NCBI RefSeq assembly: GCF_025567415.1
Contig: NZ_JAOQJV010000022.1
Location: 1-32,183 of the forward strand
Length of the DNA stretch: 32,183 bases
Source of the DNA: Claveliimonas ammoniilytica
GTDB taxonomy: Bacteria > Bacillota > Clostridia > Lachnospirales > Lachnospiraceae
Direction of reading: 5' to 3'
Shown here: positions 8,440 through 15,831 of the stretch, in pieces
Position numbering within the stretch: position 1 is the first letter of the stretch
Layout of the letters: each line of letters begins with the position of its first letter
The notes under the pieces: model-generated
The model's database searches: none
Told to the model about the DNA's origin: nothing
What the model saw: only the letters and a program-made list of their open reading frames with translations
Translations under genes and position numbers: made by a program

Positions 8440-8874
8440 ATGAATTTAGCATTTATTGGAATGGCAGCTGCACTTGGTTTATCCGCTTCAGGATCAGCAT
8501 TTGGTGCAGGATTTGCAGGACAGGCAGCAGTAGGAGCATGGAAAAAGTGTTATGCAAGCGGTAAACCGGCACCGTTCATTATGATCGCATTTGCCGGAGC
8601 ACCTCTGACACAGACAATCTACGGATTCCTTCTTATGAACTTTATCAAGAGTGCAGTAGATGGCGGAGCAGACGCAGGACTTGCACTTGGCGTTGGACTT
8701 TTCTGCGGACTTGCGATCGGACTTTCCGCATTATTCCAGGGCAAGTGTGCAGCCGGAGCAGCTGATGCGTTGGGTGCAACCGGAAAAGGTACAGCGAACT
8801 ACTTTATCGTAATCGGTATCGTAGAGACAGTAGCCCTCTTTACATTGGTATTCGGCTTACTGCTGTTAGGCTAA
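8440..8874 (+). CDS. V/A-type ATPase rotor-ring subunit K, with Na+-binding residues
   Basis: The 144-residue protein has four hydrophobic helices in two hairpins, the fused proteolipid arrangement of V-type K subunits. The essential carboxylate is E129 in IVETVAL. The first hairpin has Gln (Q58 in PLTQTIYGF) instead of a second carboxylate, so each subunit carries one ion. T57, Q58, Y61, Q100 and E129 match the Na+-site residues T64, Q65, Y68, Q110 and E139 of Enterococcus hirae NtpK by motif alignment, which argues for Na+ rather than H+ transport. AAAGGAG precedes ATG 8440. This is the last gene of the operon; a terminator follows within 20 bp. Confidence 0.94.
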   Translation: MNLAFIGMAAALGLSASGSAFGAGFAGQAAVGAWKKCYASGKPAPFIMIAFAGAPLTQTIYGFLLMNFIKSAVDGGADAGLALGVGLFCGLAIGLSALFQGKCAAGAADALGATGKGTANYFIVIGIVETVALFTLVFGLLLLG

Positions 8875-8893
8875 GAAGAATAAAAAAATTAAA

Positions 8894-8927
8894 ATGGTGT
8901 CGGGATTTATTCCCGGCACCATTTTTG
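8894..8927 (+). terminator. Terminator of the V-ATPase operon
   Basis: ATGGTGTCGGG and CCCGGCACCAT form an 11-bp stem (one G-T pair) with a 7-nt loop, followed by TTTTT. It begins 20 bp after the subunit K stop codon and separates the operon from the TIR gene. Confidence 0.92.
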
Positions 8928-8975
8928 TATGTGCGACGAGTCGAGCAGGCTTTTTTTTGAAAGCATTTGAAGAGG

Positions 8976-9004
8976 TGGAAATTCTCTGATATTTCCTTTA
9001 TAAT
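8976..9004 (+). promoter_or_regulatory. Candidate promoter of the TIR gene with an internal palindrome
   Basis: A perfect TATAAT (8999-9004) lies 17 bp after a weak -35 candidate TGGAAA (8976-8981). An inverted repeat GGAAAT-N8-ATTTCC (8977-8996) covers the -35 box and the spacer, which is where a repressor operator would lie. The -10 box is convincing; the -35 box and the operator role are not proven. Confidence 0.5.
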
Positions 9005-9032
9005 TAAGTCAGCTTTTTTAGGAGGGAACTGC

Positions 9033-11096
9033 ATGGGTAAGAGAGTTTTTATCAGTTATTCACATCAGGACAGCGTGTGTGCAAAGGGAATCGCACGGTT
9101 TCTTACCAGACAGGGATATGATGTCTGGATAGATGTGGATAAATTAGTGGTTGGTCAGAGCTGGGCCAATAATATCAATGAAGCACTGCAGACAGCAGAC
9201 ATGATGATCGCATTGATTTCCAAGAATTCGGTGCGGAGGATGGAAGTACTGCGTGAAATATCGGAAGCACTGGACAGAAATGAAAAAGATGAGAACTTTT
9301 ATGTGTTGTTTGTAGTCATTGGCAATGTGCATCCATCGTGGTTTCCGGATACCGGTGACGGCAAGGTGAAGAAGATTATCGAGTGTCTGCAAGTTATCCA
9401 GTTTATCCAGCTTGATGCAAAAGGGACGATCAGTATTGCAAAAATGCAGGAGCTGATACGTGCATTGAATGGTAAGATGACGTATACGGAAGGGATTGAT
9501 TTCCGTAAAAGCAATGAATATATTTATGAGGCCGGGGTGCCGGAGAAGGTATATGATAATGTTGCTGAGAATTGCTTTTACCGGGTACATGCAAGTGACC
9601 TTGCTCCTTCGACAGCATTTCCTTTTGCATTGGATAACCAGTGGCTGCCGGATGAGATTATTGCGGATGATTCAGACATGAAGGGGCAGTTTATGCATTA
9701 TGGGTTTGAAGCAGAATGCGTCCAGCAGTTTTTGGAGACATATCAGATGAAGAATCTGTATCTTGCGTTGATGCATACAAGACAGATCATCTTAAACAGG
9801 GCATCGATCCTTAACAGCAAAAGTCTGCAGAAATTATATTTTGCACACGAATACAAGGAACGGGAGCAGAATGCATTTGCACATTTGCTGAAGAATGGAA
9901 GCATTATTGTATTTTTGTATGGTGACCATGAACTGACGCCGTATGTGGATGAGCTGCCGGAGTACTCTACGATGCGCCATGCAGTCGATGAATGGAACCG
10001 GCTGTGTACAGAGATCGCCATGTACTGTATTCGGGAAAACTGGGAGACGCCGGTAGACAAACACAGTCAGGAACTCGTGAAACAGTGTACAACACTGGCA
10101 TTTAACAAAGAGACGAATGATATGCTGGCAGAATGTTTTGATTTTGATGTCGTTCAGAAAAAAGAATTTTTATCAACGTTGAAGGAGATCGAAATGTCTG
10201 TGTTTTTGCAGACACACATCATTGGGACGGGACGTAGGTCAGATGTGAAAGGGTACAGCCGGTCAGCGTTTTACCGTAATTTTGTGGTGGTTGATAAGTC
10301 AGAAAATCATCCGGATCCGGTACTGAATTGCATATTTGATGAAAACAAGCCATTTCACAGGGAATTGAAAAAAATGATAGATGTATATTATAATTCTATT
10401 TTCACGAACTTTTTTAATTGTGCAGCCCTGATTCCCAGTGATATACGACCGGAGGATACATTTATCCATCAGCTGTATCTGACACATGGACTGAAAGAAG
10501 TGAGTCCGGATGAACTGGAATATGCCTTTTCAGAATTTTTCGGCAATGAGGCGATACTTGATAAGATCGGGGAGATCGGTGATAATTTCTATCTTGAGAA
10601 TTGGTCACTGGACCGGATCATTTCATATCGGGAAGGAATGCACTGGAGAGAGTATATCGAACTGGTCGAGTATATTACAAACCGTTCTACGTACTGGGAA
10701 GTGGATTTCAGTGATATTGAGAATCTGATCGAACTGTTTGTAGAAAGCATAAAGGAATGCCAGGCAAAAGAAGGGACGGTCAGCAAAAGGACACCGTTTG
10801 TTCCGGCATATACATTCCGCATATGTATTGGAAGTAAGGTGCTGGATATTGTCTGCAACCGCAATGTGCGTAAGTTAAAGACATACAAGGGCGTCCTGTC
10901 TGCCAAGACACAGAACAGTCTGTCAATACAGTTTCTGATCGGTGATTCAACTTCGGAAAGAAATCGGATATCAGAATCGATCTTTTTGCCTGTTAAAATT
11001 TTTGATGGAAAGACCAACTATATAGGGGGCAATTCCTATCTGGAAGAATTGAGTTCTTTTTTGACAGAGCAATGTGAATTTATGTGGATATATTAA
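9033..11096 (+). CDS. TIR-domain protein with a large uncharacterised C-terminal region
   Basis: The 687-residue protein starts at ATG 9033, with AGGAGG at 9020-9025; upstream in-frame starts lack a ribosome site. Residues 3-130 form a TIR domain: KRVFISYSHQD (3-13), GYDVWIDVDKLVVGQSW (28-44), ALISKNS (60-66) and E75 in VLREI, at the position of the catalytic glutamate of NAD+-cleaving TIR domains. The remaining 550 or so residues match no domain I recognise. They are soluble, rich in aromatic and acidic residues, and include RQIILNRASILNS and a KNGSIIVFLYGDHEL stretch, with no clear ATPase P-loop or membrane helix. An N-terminal TIR domain on a large partner is a common layout of bacterial immune and NADase effectors, so a defence or stress role is plausible but not shown. 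An IMPase-family gene follows 20 bp downstream. Confidence 0.85.
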   Translation: MGKRVFISYSHQDSVCAKGIARFLTRQGYDVWIDVDKLVVGQSWANNINEALQTADMMIALISKNSVRRMEVLREISEALDRNEKDENFYVLFVVIGNVHPSWFPDTGDGKVKKIIECLQVIQFIQLDAKGTISIAKMQELIRALNGKMTYTEGIDFRKSNEYIYEAGVPEKVYDNVAENCFYRVHASDLAPSTAFPFALDNQWLPDEIIADDSDMKGQFMHYGFEAECVQQFLETYQMKNLYLALMHTRQIILNRASILNSKSLQKLYFAHEYKEREQNAFAHLLKNGSIIVFLYGDHELTPYVDELPEYSTMRHAVDEWNRLCTEIAMYCIRENWETPVDKHSQELVKQCTTLAFNKETNDMLAECFDFDVVQKKEFLSTLKEIEMSVFLQTHIIGTGRRSDVKGYSRSAFYRNFVVVDKSENHPDPVLNCIFDENKPFHRELKKMIDVYYNSIFTNFFNCAALIPSDIRPEDTFIHQLYLTHGLKEVSPDELEYAFSEFFGNEAILDKIGEIGDNFYLENWSLDRIISYREGMHWREYIELVEYITNRSTYWEVDFSDIENLIELFVESIKECQAKEGTVSKRTPFVPAYTFRICIGSKVLDIVCNRNVRKLKTYKGVLSAKTQNSLSIQFLIGDSTSERNRISESIFLPVKIFDGKTNYIGGNSYLEELSSFLTEQCEFMWIY

Positions 11097-11116
11097 AGAG
11101 AAGGAAGTAAGAGATA

Positions 11117-11872
11117 ATGGATCATATGGAGTATGGACTGGAGTTTTGTGAGAAGACACTGATGCCGATCATCAAAAATGTGGTGGATAAGTATATAGGT
11201 ACATCGTACTCAATCGAAAAAAAAGGACAGGGTAATTTTGTTACAACGGTTGATAAGAAGATAGAACAGGAACTGATCGATCGGTTTCAGCAGCTGGTGC
11301 CGGGTTCCGGGGTGATCGCAGAGGAAACGGAAGCACAATTGGAGCAGAAGTTTAACTGGATCATTGATCCGATTGACGGAACGACTAATTTTATCAATGG
11401 TCTGCAGTATGCAGTGTCTGTAGCTCTCGTATATGAACAGCCGGATCATATTCTCTTAGGGGTGGTATATAACCCTAAAGATGATATCTGGTATTACGCA
11501 TGTAAAGGAAAGGGAAGCTATATCCTGGAAAAAGGAATGGTAACACAGCTGCGAGTCAGGACATTTCCGCCGGATGAAGGGATTGTGGTGTTTGGAATGC
11601 CATATGACAGGAGGAAGACAGGGAAGATATTAGATATTGTACAGAAGTATTATGCAATCGCATCGGATATGAAGCGGATCGGACCGTCTTCTCTTGATAT
11701 CTGTCTGGTAGCATCGGGGAAAGCGAAGATGTATCTGGAACTGGATCTGAATCTGTGGGACATTTCCGCCGGTATATTAATTCTTACGGAAGCCGGTGGG
11801 ACGTATGTACAGAAAGGGGATCTGTATATTTTTGGAAATGATGATATTCAGAATATTAAAGGTGCGCCGTAA
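11117..11872 (+). CDS. Inositol-monophosphatase-family phosphatase
   Basis: The 251-residue protein matches the usual IMPase length. Metal-site residues are in place: E69/E70 in SGVIAEETE, DPIDGTTN at 84-91 (D84 and D87) and D215 in LWDISAG. The family hydrolyses phosphate esters of inositol, sugars or nucleotides (including 3'-phosphoadenosine 5'-phosphate) using Mg2+, and the substrate is not readable here. The start is ATG 11117, with AAGGAAG 9 bp upstream. It lies 20 bp after the TIR gene with no terminator between, so the two are probably co-transcribed. The stop codon sits inside the loop of the terminator that ends the transcript. Confidence 0.92.
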   Translation: MDHMEYGLEFCEKTLMPIIKNVVDKYIGTSYSIEKKGQGNFVTTVDKKIEQELIDRFQQLVPGSGVIAEETEAQLEQKFNWIIDPIDGTTNFINGLQYAVSVALVYEQPDHILLGVVYNPKDDIWYYACKGKGSYILEKGMVTQLRVRTFPPDEGIVVFGMPYDRRKTGKILDIVQKYYAIASDMKRIGPSSLDICLVASGKAKMYLELDLNLWDISAGILILTEAGGTYVQKGDLYIFGNDDIQNIKGAP

Positions 11873-11886
11873 GGCGCACCTTTTTT
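11858..11886 (+). terminator. Terminator overlapping the IMPase stop codon
   Basis: AAAGGTGCGCC and GGCGCACCTTT form a perfect 11-bp stem closed by the tetraloop GTAA, and a run of six T starts at 11881. The last three loop bases are the TAA stop codon of the phosphatase gene. Confidence 0.95.
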
Positions 11887-11956
11887 ATCTTTGCCGGGTC
11901 TCATCAGCTGCCGGTTCCTCTATTGCAGATATCTACGGAGCAAAAGATCTGTATGG

Positions 11957-12006
11957 GAAAAGCCCCGGGATACACGGCTGCTGGACCGTATACCCAGGGG
12001 CTTTTC
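11957..12006 (-). terminator. Probable (bidirectional) terminator after the phosphoribosyltransferase gene
   Basis: GAAAAGCCCC (11957-11966) pairs perfectly with GGGGCTTTTC (11997-12006), and inner arms extend the stem. It lies 17 bp past the stop codon of the minus-strand gene. The T residues lie inside the stem in both directions, so it may work both ways. The stretch 11887-11956 holds nothing else I can identify. Confidence 0.7.
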
Positions 12007-12022
12007 GAGATGAAAAACGAGT

Positions 12023-12592
12023 TTAGTCGATAGCGTTGTATTCACCATCGGATAACTTGCGGAAAAGCGGAAGCTTCTGCAGGAAGAGGATGTCTTCTCT
12101 GTCTGCTGCATCGCCTTCTGCAAGGATTGCGGCTTTCTTAACGACCTTGGCGCCTGCATTTTCCATCAGGCACTCCAGTGCGTGGAGAGATTCTCCGGTA
12201 GAAATGACATCATCCAACAGGCAGACTCTTTTGCCACGGATCTTATCGGCGTCTTTTCCATCCAGATACAGATGCTGCTCTCCGGCAGTTGTAATGGAAT
12301 GAACGGATGCGGATACCACATCTTTCATGTAAGACTTTGTACTCTTTCTGGCTACGATAAATTCTTTGAGACCAAGCTGTCTGCTGACCTCATATGCAAG
12401 TGCGATACCTTTGGCTTCTGCGGTTACGATAGCATCCACATTGCCGATTTTTCTGACAAGTTCAGGTGCGCAGGCGCTGACCAGTTCAGTGTCGCCAAGG
12501 ACTACGAAACTTGCAAATGCCATATCCTCGCTGATCGGGATAAATGGAAGGGTACGATCTACATTGCACAAAGTCATATTGTATGTTTTCAT
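12023..12592 (-). CDS. Purine-type phosphoribosyltransferase
   Basis: The 189-residue protein carries the type I phosphoribosyltransferase signature VCLLDDVISTGES at residues 123-135, with the paired acids D127/D128 that bind PRPP. The segment EAKGIALAYEVSRQLG (59-74) is typical of adenine/xanthine phosphoribosyltransferases. The enzyme would make a purine nucleotide from a free base and PRPP; the base specificity is not certain. I use the ATG at 12592, which has AAGGAGG 5' of it on the minus strand, rather than the longer frame from 12637. It lies 16 bp after the permease gene on the same strand, a classic uptake-plus-salvage pair. Confidence 0.88.
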   Translation of the reverse strand: MKTYNMTLCNVDRTLPFIPISEDMAFASFVVLGDTELVSACAPELVRKIGNVDAIVTAEAKGIALAYEVSRQLGLKEFIVARKSTKSYMKDVVSASVHSITTAGEQHLYLDGKDADKIRGKRVCLLDDVISTGESLHALECLMENAGAKVVKKAAILAEGDAADREDILFLQKLPLFRKLSDGEYNAID

Positions 12593-12608
12593 AATAATAC
12601 ATTCCTCC

Positions 12609-13667
12609 TTATAATCCAAGGAACTTAGCTGCAACACCGGCGAGCATTCCGAGGAATGGATTGGTTACTGCTGTTACGACCATAGTTGTTCCGCCTACTG
12701 CAGCATTTGTTGCCAGGGCAGAAGGGGCATCCAGTACAACGGTCTTGAAGATACCAAGTACAAATAAGAAACCTGCGATAGAAGAAGCCGGTACGTATTT
12801 ACCGATCTTCGGAAGCAGTTTCAGAAGCAGGATCACACCGATCACAACCATCATTGCAACACCGGCCCATACAGCATGCGGTGCATTAGCGGTAGCAGAG
12901 ATAATAGACTCTACCGGAGCACCACCGAAGAAAGAAGAGCACATATCTGCCAGAGAGGAGATTACAGTCAGTGTATCTACATTGTAATTACCGCCTGTTG
13001 CCATTCCGGCTGTGATTCCTCCGAAGGAAATGTTGGAACCGATGTTCAGACATACCATTCCGAGAGCACCAAGGATTACGTTAGCGTTGATGGTGAATTT
13101 CTGACGGATGAATTTGTCATCTTCTACGACAATGCTTGATTTTTCTTTGTTGAAGATTGCATTGGCAATGCAGGATGCGACAACAGAGATCACGATGGTA
13201 TATACCAGTGTATTAGCACTGTCTTTTGTGAAATAATAAGTAATGAGTGCTACTGCCAGAGATACGCCTCCGGAAATGGCATCGCTTTTTACCATATCGA
13301 TTGCAGCTTTGGTAAGGATGATACCAACACCGGCCATCATACCGAAAGCGACATCTTCACCGACAAAATTCACGATTTTAGTTAAAAGACCCAGAGCACC
13401 GATCAGAGCCATGATCACACCGCCGATAAAGATCATGGTGCATCGCTCAGAACGGTCCTTGCCGGCTGTACCGGCGTAGGTGATCGTCTCAGCCTGGAAA
13501 GAGATCGGAGCCACGCTCTGTGTTACCGTGTTACCGATCGCACCTACAAAAAATGCCAGTGCAGTAGGTACAGAGGCGAATCCATAAGCCAGTGCCAGGA
13601 GTCCCTGCGGAAGTCCATTCAGTACGACACCGATTACAGCCATCAGGTCAGTCATAATTGCATTCAT
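12609..13667 (-). CDS. NCS2-like nucleobase permease
   Basis: The 352-residue, strongly hydrophobic protein has about 10 predicted helices. TQSVAPISFQAETITYAG (49-66) and FFGGAPVESIISATANAP (246-263) fit the substrate-binding helices of nucleobase:cation symporter-2 type carriers. It is shorter than the usual 420-450 residues of that family, and the N-terminus begins close to the first helix, so it may be a compact subfamily. ATG 13667 is preceded by AGGAGG. It is the first gene of a two-gene minus-strand unit with the phosphoribosyltransferase, which supports purine base uptake. The substrate assignment rests on that context and on family resemblance. Confidence 0.75.
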   Translation of the reverse strand: MNAIMTDLMAVIGVVLNGLPQGLLALAYGFASVPTALAFFVGAIGNTVTQSVAPISFQAETITYAGTAGKDRSERCTMIFIGGVIMALIGALGLLTKIVNFVGEDVAFGMMAGVGIILTKAAIDMVKSDAISGGVSLAVALITYYFTKDSANTLVYTIVISVVASCIANAIFNKEKSSIVVEDDKFIRQKFTINANVILGALGMVCLNIGSNISFGGITAGMATGGNYNVDTLTVISSLADMCSSFFGGAPVESIISATANAPHAVWAGVAMMVVIGVILLLKLLPKIGKYVPASSIAGFLFVLGIFKTVVLDAPSALATNAAVGGTTMVVTAVTNPFLGMLAGVAAKFLGL

Positions 13668-13971
13668 AGTTTTTCCTCCTAGAAGTAAGTAATAAATATT
13701 AAGTCAACAACGTGGTTTGGCAGGATCACGAGTACGCTGTCGTACGATGTCCTGCCTGAATAAAAGTGTAACATCGAATGCTGTGGGTGTAAATGAGTCT
13801 GGTTATGAGAACTTTTAACGGACATTGATAACTTATGCTAATAAATAGTCTTTTGCCCCTGGCATCCGTAAATATCTCTGGAAAAAACTTATGATGTATA
13901 GTAGAATCAACTGGGAAGTAATCATAAATCAAGAAATGATTATATATCAACGAAAGAGAGGAAAGCTGATT
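13668..13971. other. Divergent intergenic region without a recognised promoter or riboswitch
   Basis: This 304-bp spacer separates the minus-strand permease unit from the plus-strand C_GCAxxG_C_C gene. I looked for a purine riboswitch for the permease and found no convincing one. A TATAGT at 13897-13902 could be a -10 box for the plus-strand gene but lacks a matching -35. One strong hairpin lies at 13719-13756. Confidence 0.4.
13719..13756 (-). other. Strong hairpin in the permease leader
   Basis: On the minus strand GGCAGGA and TCCTGCC form the outer stem, and CGTAC/GTACG arms form an inner stem around a short loop. It ends about 50 nt before the permease start codon. No T-run follows on either strand, so it is not a terminator. 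It may be an mRNA-stabilising or protein-binding leader structure. Confidence 0.55.
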
Positions 13972-14352
13972 ATGAGCAAAGCGGAGTTGGCAATTGAAAA
14001 GAAGTACAATGGAAAGTGTAACTGTGCACAGGCTGTTGCATGTAGTTTTGCAGAAGAAGCCGGGGTAGATGAGGAGACATTAAAAGCAGCTACTCAGGCA
14101 TTTGGGGTTGGGCTTGCGACTATGGAAGGCAACTGTGGTGCATTGTCAGGTGCAGCGATGGTATTAGGATTGATCCATAAGGATCGCAAGAAGACAACAG
14201 AGGATATTCGTGCGATCATGACAGAATTTAAGGAGACATACGGAACAGTAGTCTGTAAGGAACTTAAGGGTGTGGAGACAGGAAAGGTAATCCTGCCTTG
14301 TGATGACTGCATCAGAGCAGCTGCCGCACTATTGGAGAAACAGCTTGGCTAA
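13972..14352 (+). CDS. C_GCAxxG_C_C family (redox-type) protein
   Basis: The 126-residue protein shows the family pattern: C16-x-C18 in KCNCAQAV, C24, GNCGALSGAAMVLG with C55 (residues 53-66), C95, and C110-x-x-C113. These spaced cysteines are thought to hold a metal or take part in redox chemistry, but no defined function is known for the family. I use ATG 13972, with GAGAGGAAAG just upstream, rather than the longer in-frame start at 13891, which has no ribosome site. The AGCS symporter begins 26 bp downstream, so the two genes are probably co-transcribed. Confidence 0.88.
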   Translation: MSKAELAIEKKYNGKCNCAQAVACSFAEEAGVDEETLKAATQAFGVGLATMEGNCGALSGAAMVLGLIHKDRKKTTEDIRAIMTEFKETYGTVVCKELKGVETGKVILPCDDCIRAAAALLEKQLG

Positions 14353-14378
14353 GCTGGAAGATAAAGGAGAGAGGTTTT

Positions 14379-15782
14379 ATGTTGGGAATGATTATTGACA
14401 CTATTAGTACGTTCATGTACAGCAAGCTGCTGGTGATACTGCTGATCGGAGCCGGAATCTATTTTACGATCCGGACAAAACTGCCACAGATAAGATTATT
14501 TAAAGATGCATGCATGGCAGTTGTAGAGAAGCCGGAGGATGGAGATGGGGTATCATCCTTTCAGGCGTTGATGGTATCTACCGCATCTAGGGTAGGAACC
14601 GGTAATATTGTTGGCGTGTCGACTGCAATCTGTATCGGGGGATTCGGCTCCGTATTCTGGATGTGGGTGATCGCGATCATTGGCAGTGCATCTGCATTTG
14701 TAGAAAGTACACTGGCACAGATATTTAAGAAAAAAGGAAAAGACGGGGAATGTTATGGAGGTCCTGCTTATTATATAGAAGCAGCTCTTCACAGCAGACC
14801 GTTGGCAATTGTTTTCTGCATCTCTATGATTGCGACTTATGCATTTGGATTTAACATGCTTGCATCGTACAATCTGCAGTCCACATTTTCCGGATTTGCA
14901 TTTTATGATGTAAAGTGGTCGCCATGGATCATTGGAGGTATTCTGGCAGTGATTACCGGATGGTGTCTGTTGGGCGGAGGTTCCCGTATTGTGAAGGTGA
15001 CTTCTACATTGGTTCCGATTATGGGAGTGGCGTATATCCTGATCTCGATCGTGGTTCTGATTATTAATCATGCCTATCTGCCGATGGTATTCACTAAGAT
15101 TTTTGAGGAAGCGTTCGATTTCAATGCAATTTTTGGAGCATTCGCAGGCTCAGCTATGATGCAGGGAATCCGTCGCGGGCTTTATTCTAATGAAGCAGGT
15201 ATCGGTTCTGCGCCGAATGCGTCTGCGTCAGCACAGGTCAGTCATCCGGTTAAACAGGGAATGGTGCAGATGCTGTCTGTGTTTATTGATACACTGCTTC
15301 TGTGTACTGCAACTGCGATGATGTGTATGTCATCCGGTATCGCACCGACAGAAGAACTGCAAGGTGCACCGTGGGTACAGGAAGCACTGCGTGAATCACT
15401 GGGTGGCTTCGGACCGATCTTCATCGCAATTGCAATGGTACTTTTTGCATTTACCACATTACTTGGCAACTGTTTCTATTGTGATAATCTGCTGAATTAT
15501 ATTCATAAAGGTGAACCAAGTAAAGCTTTCATGAAAGGATTTCGTCTGATATCTGCACTGGTGGTATTCCTAGGTGCCGGGATGGAAGTGTCCATGCTCT
15601 GGAACATTTCAGATGTGTTGATGGGAGTCATGGCTCTCATTAATATTCCGGTCATTCTGATCCTGTCTAATATTGCACTGAAGGCGTTGGCAGATTATGA
15701 GAAGCAGATGAAAGCGGGAGTGAACCCTGTGTTTAAGGCAAAAAATATTGATCTGAAATATGAGACCGATTATTGGAATTAA
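14379..15782 (+). CDS. AGCS-family amino acid:cation symporter
   Basis: The 467-residue membrane protein has about 11 helices. AGCS signatures are clear: STASRVGTGNIVGVSTAIC (residues 65-83), CYGGPAYYIEAAL (near 126-138) and RRGLYSNEAGIGSAPNASA (near 267-285). Members import alanine, glycine or related small amino acids with Na+ (sometimes H+). The length is normal for the family. AAAGGAG precedes ATG 14379. It is the second gene after the C_GCAxxG_C_C gene and ends 13 bp before the trp promoter. No separate terminator is visible, so some read-through into the trp leader is possible. Confidence 0.95.
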   Translation: MLGMIIDTISTFMYSKLLVILLIGAGIYFTIRTKLPQIRLFKDACMAVVEKPEDGDGVSSFQALMVSTASRVGTGNIVGVSTAICIGGFGSVFWMWVIAIIGSASAFVESTLAQIFKKKGKDGECYGGPAYYIEAALHSRPLAIVFCISMIATYAFGFNMLASYNLQSTFSGFAFYDVKWSPWIIGGILAVITGWCLLGGGSRIVKVTSTLVPIMGVAYILISIVVLIINHAYLPMVFTKIFEEAFDFNAIFGAFAGSAMMQGIRRGLYSNEAGIGSAPNASASAQVSHPVKQGMVQMLSVFIDTLLLCTATAMMCMSSGIAPTEELQGAPWVQEALRESLGGFGPIFIAIAMVLFAFTTLLGNCFYCDNLLNYIHKGEPSKAFMKGFRLISALVVFLGAGMEVSMLWNISDVLMGVMALINIPVILILSNIALKALADYEKQMKAGVNPVFKAKNIDLKYETDYWN

Positions 15783-15795
15783 ATAAAATTCACCG

Positions 15796-15824
15796 TTGAC
15801 ATGATTTTTTCATCGTGCTATTAT
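15796..15824 (+). promoter_or_regulatory. Sigma-A promoter of the trp operon
   Basis: A perfect TTGACA (15796-15801) and TATTAT (15819-15824) are separated by exactly 17 bp. The start point would be near 15832, directly ahead of the T-box leader. Confidence 0.9.
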
Positions 15825-15831
15825 TTAGTAA

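Noticed and set aside
9033..11872. Assignment of the TIR gene to the Thoeris defence system
   Set aside because: No ThsA-like (SIR2 or Macro/SLOG) gene is nearby and the TIR protein is much larger than ThsB.
13668..13971. A purine riboswitch for the permease
   Set aside because: A CCGTAAA stretch near 13866 recalls the purine aptamer, but it is on the wrong strand for the permease and the other conserved blocks are missing.
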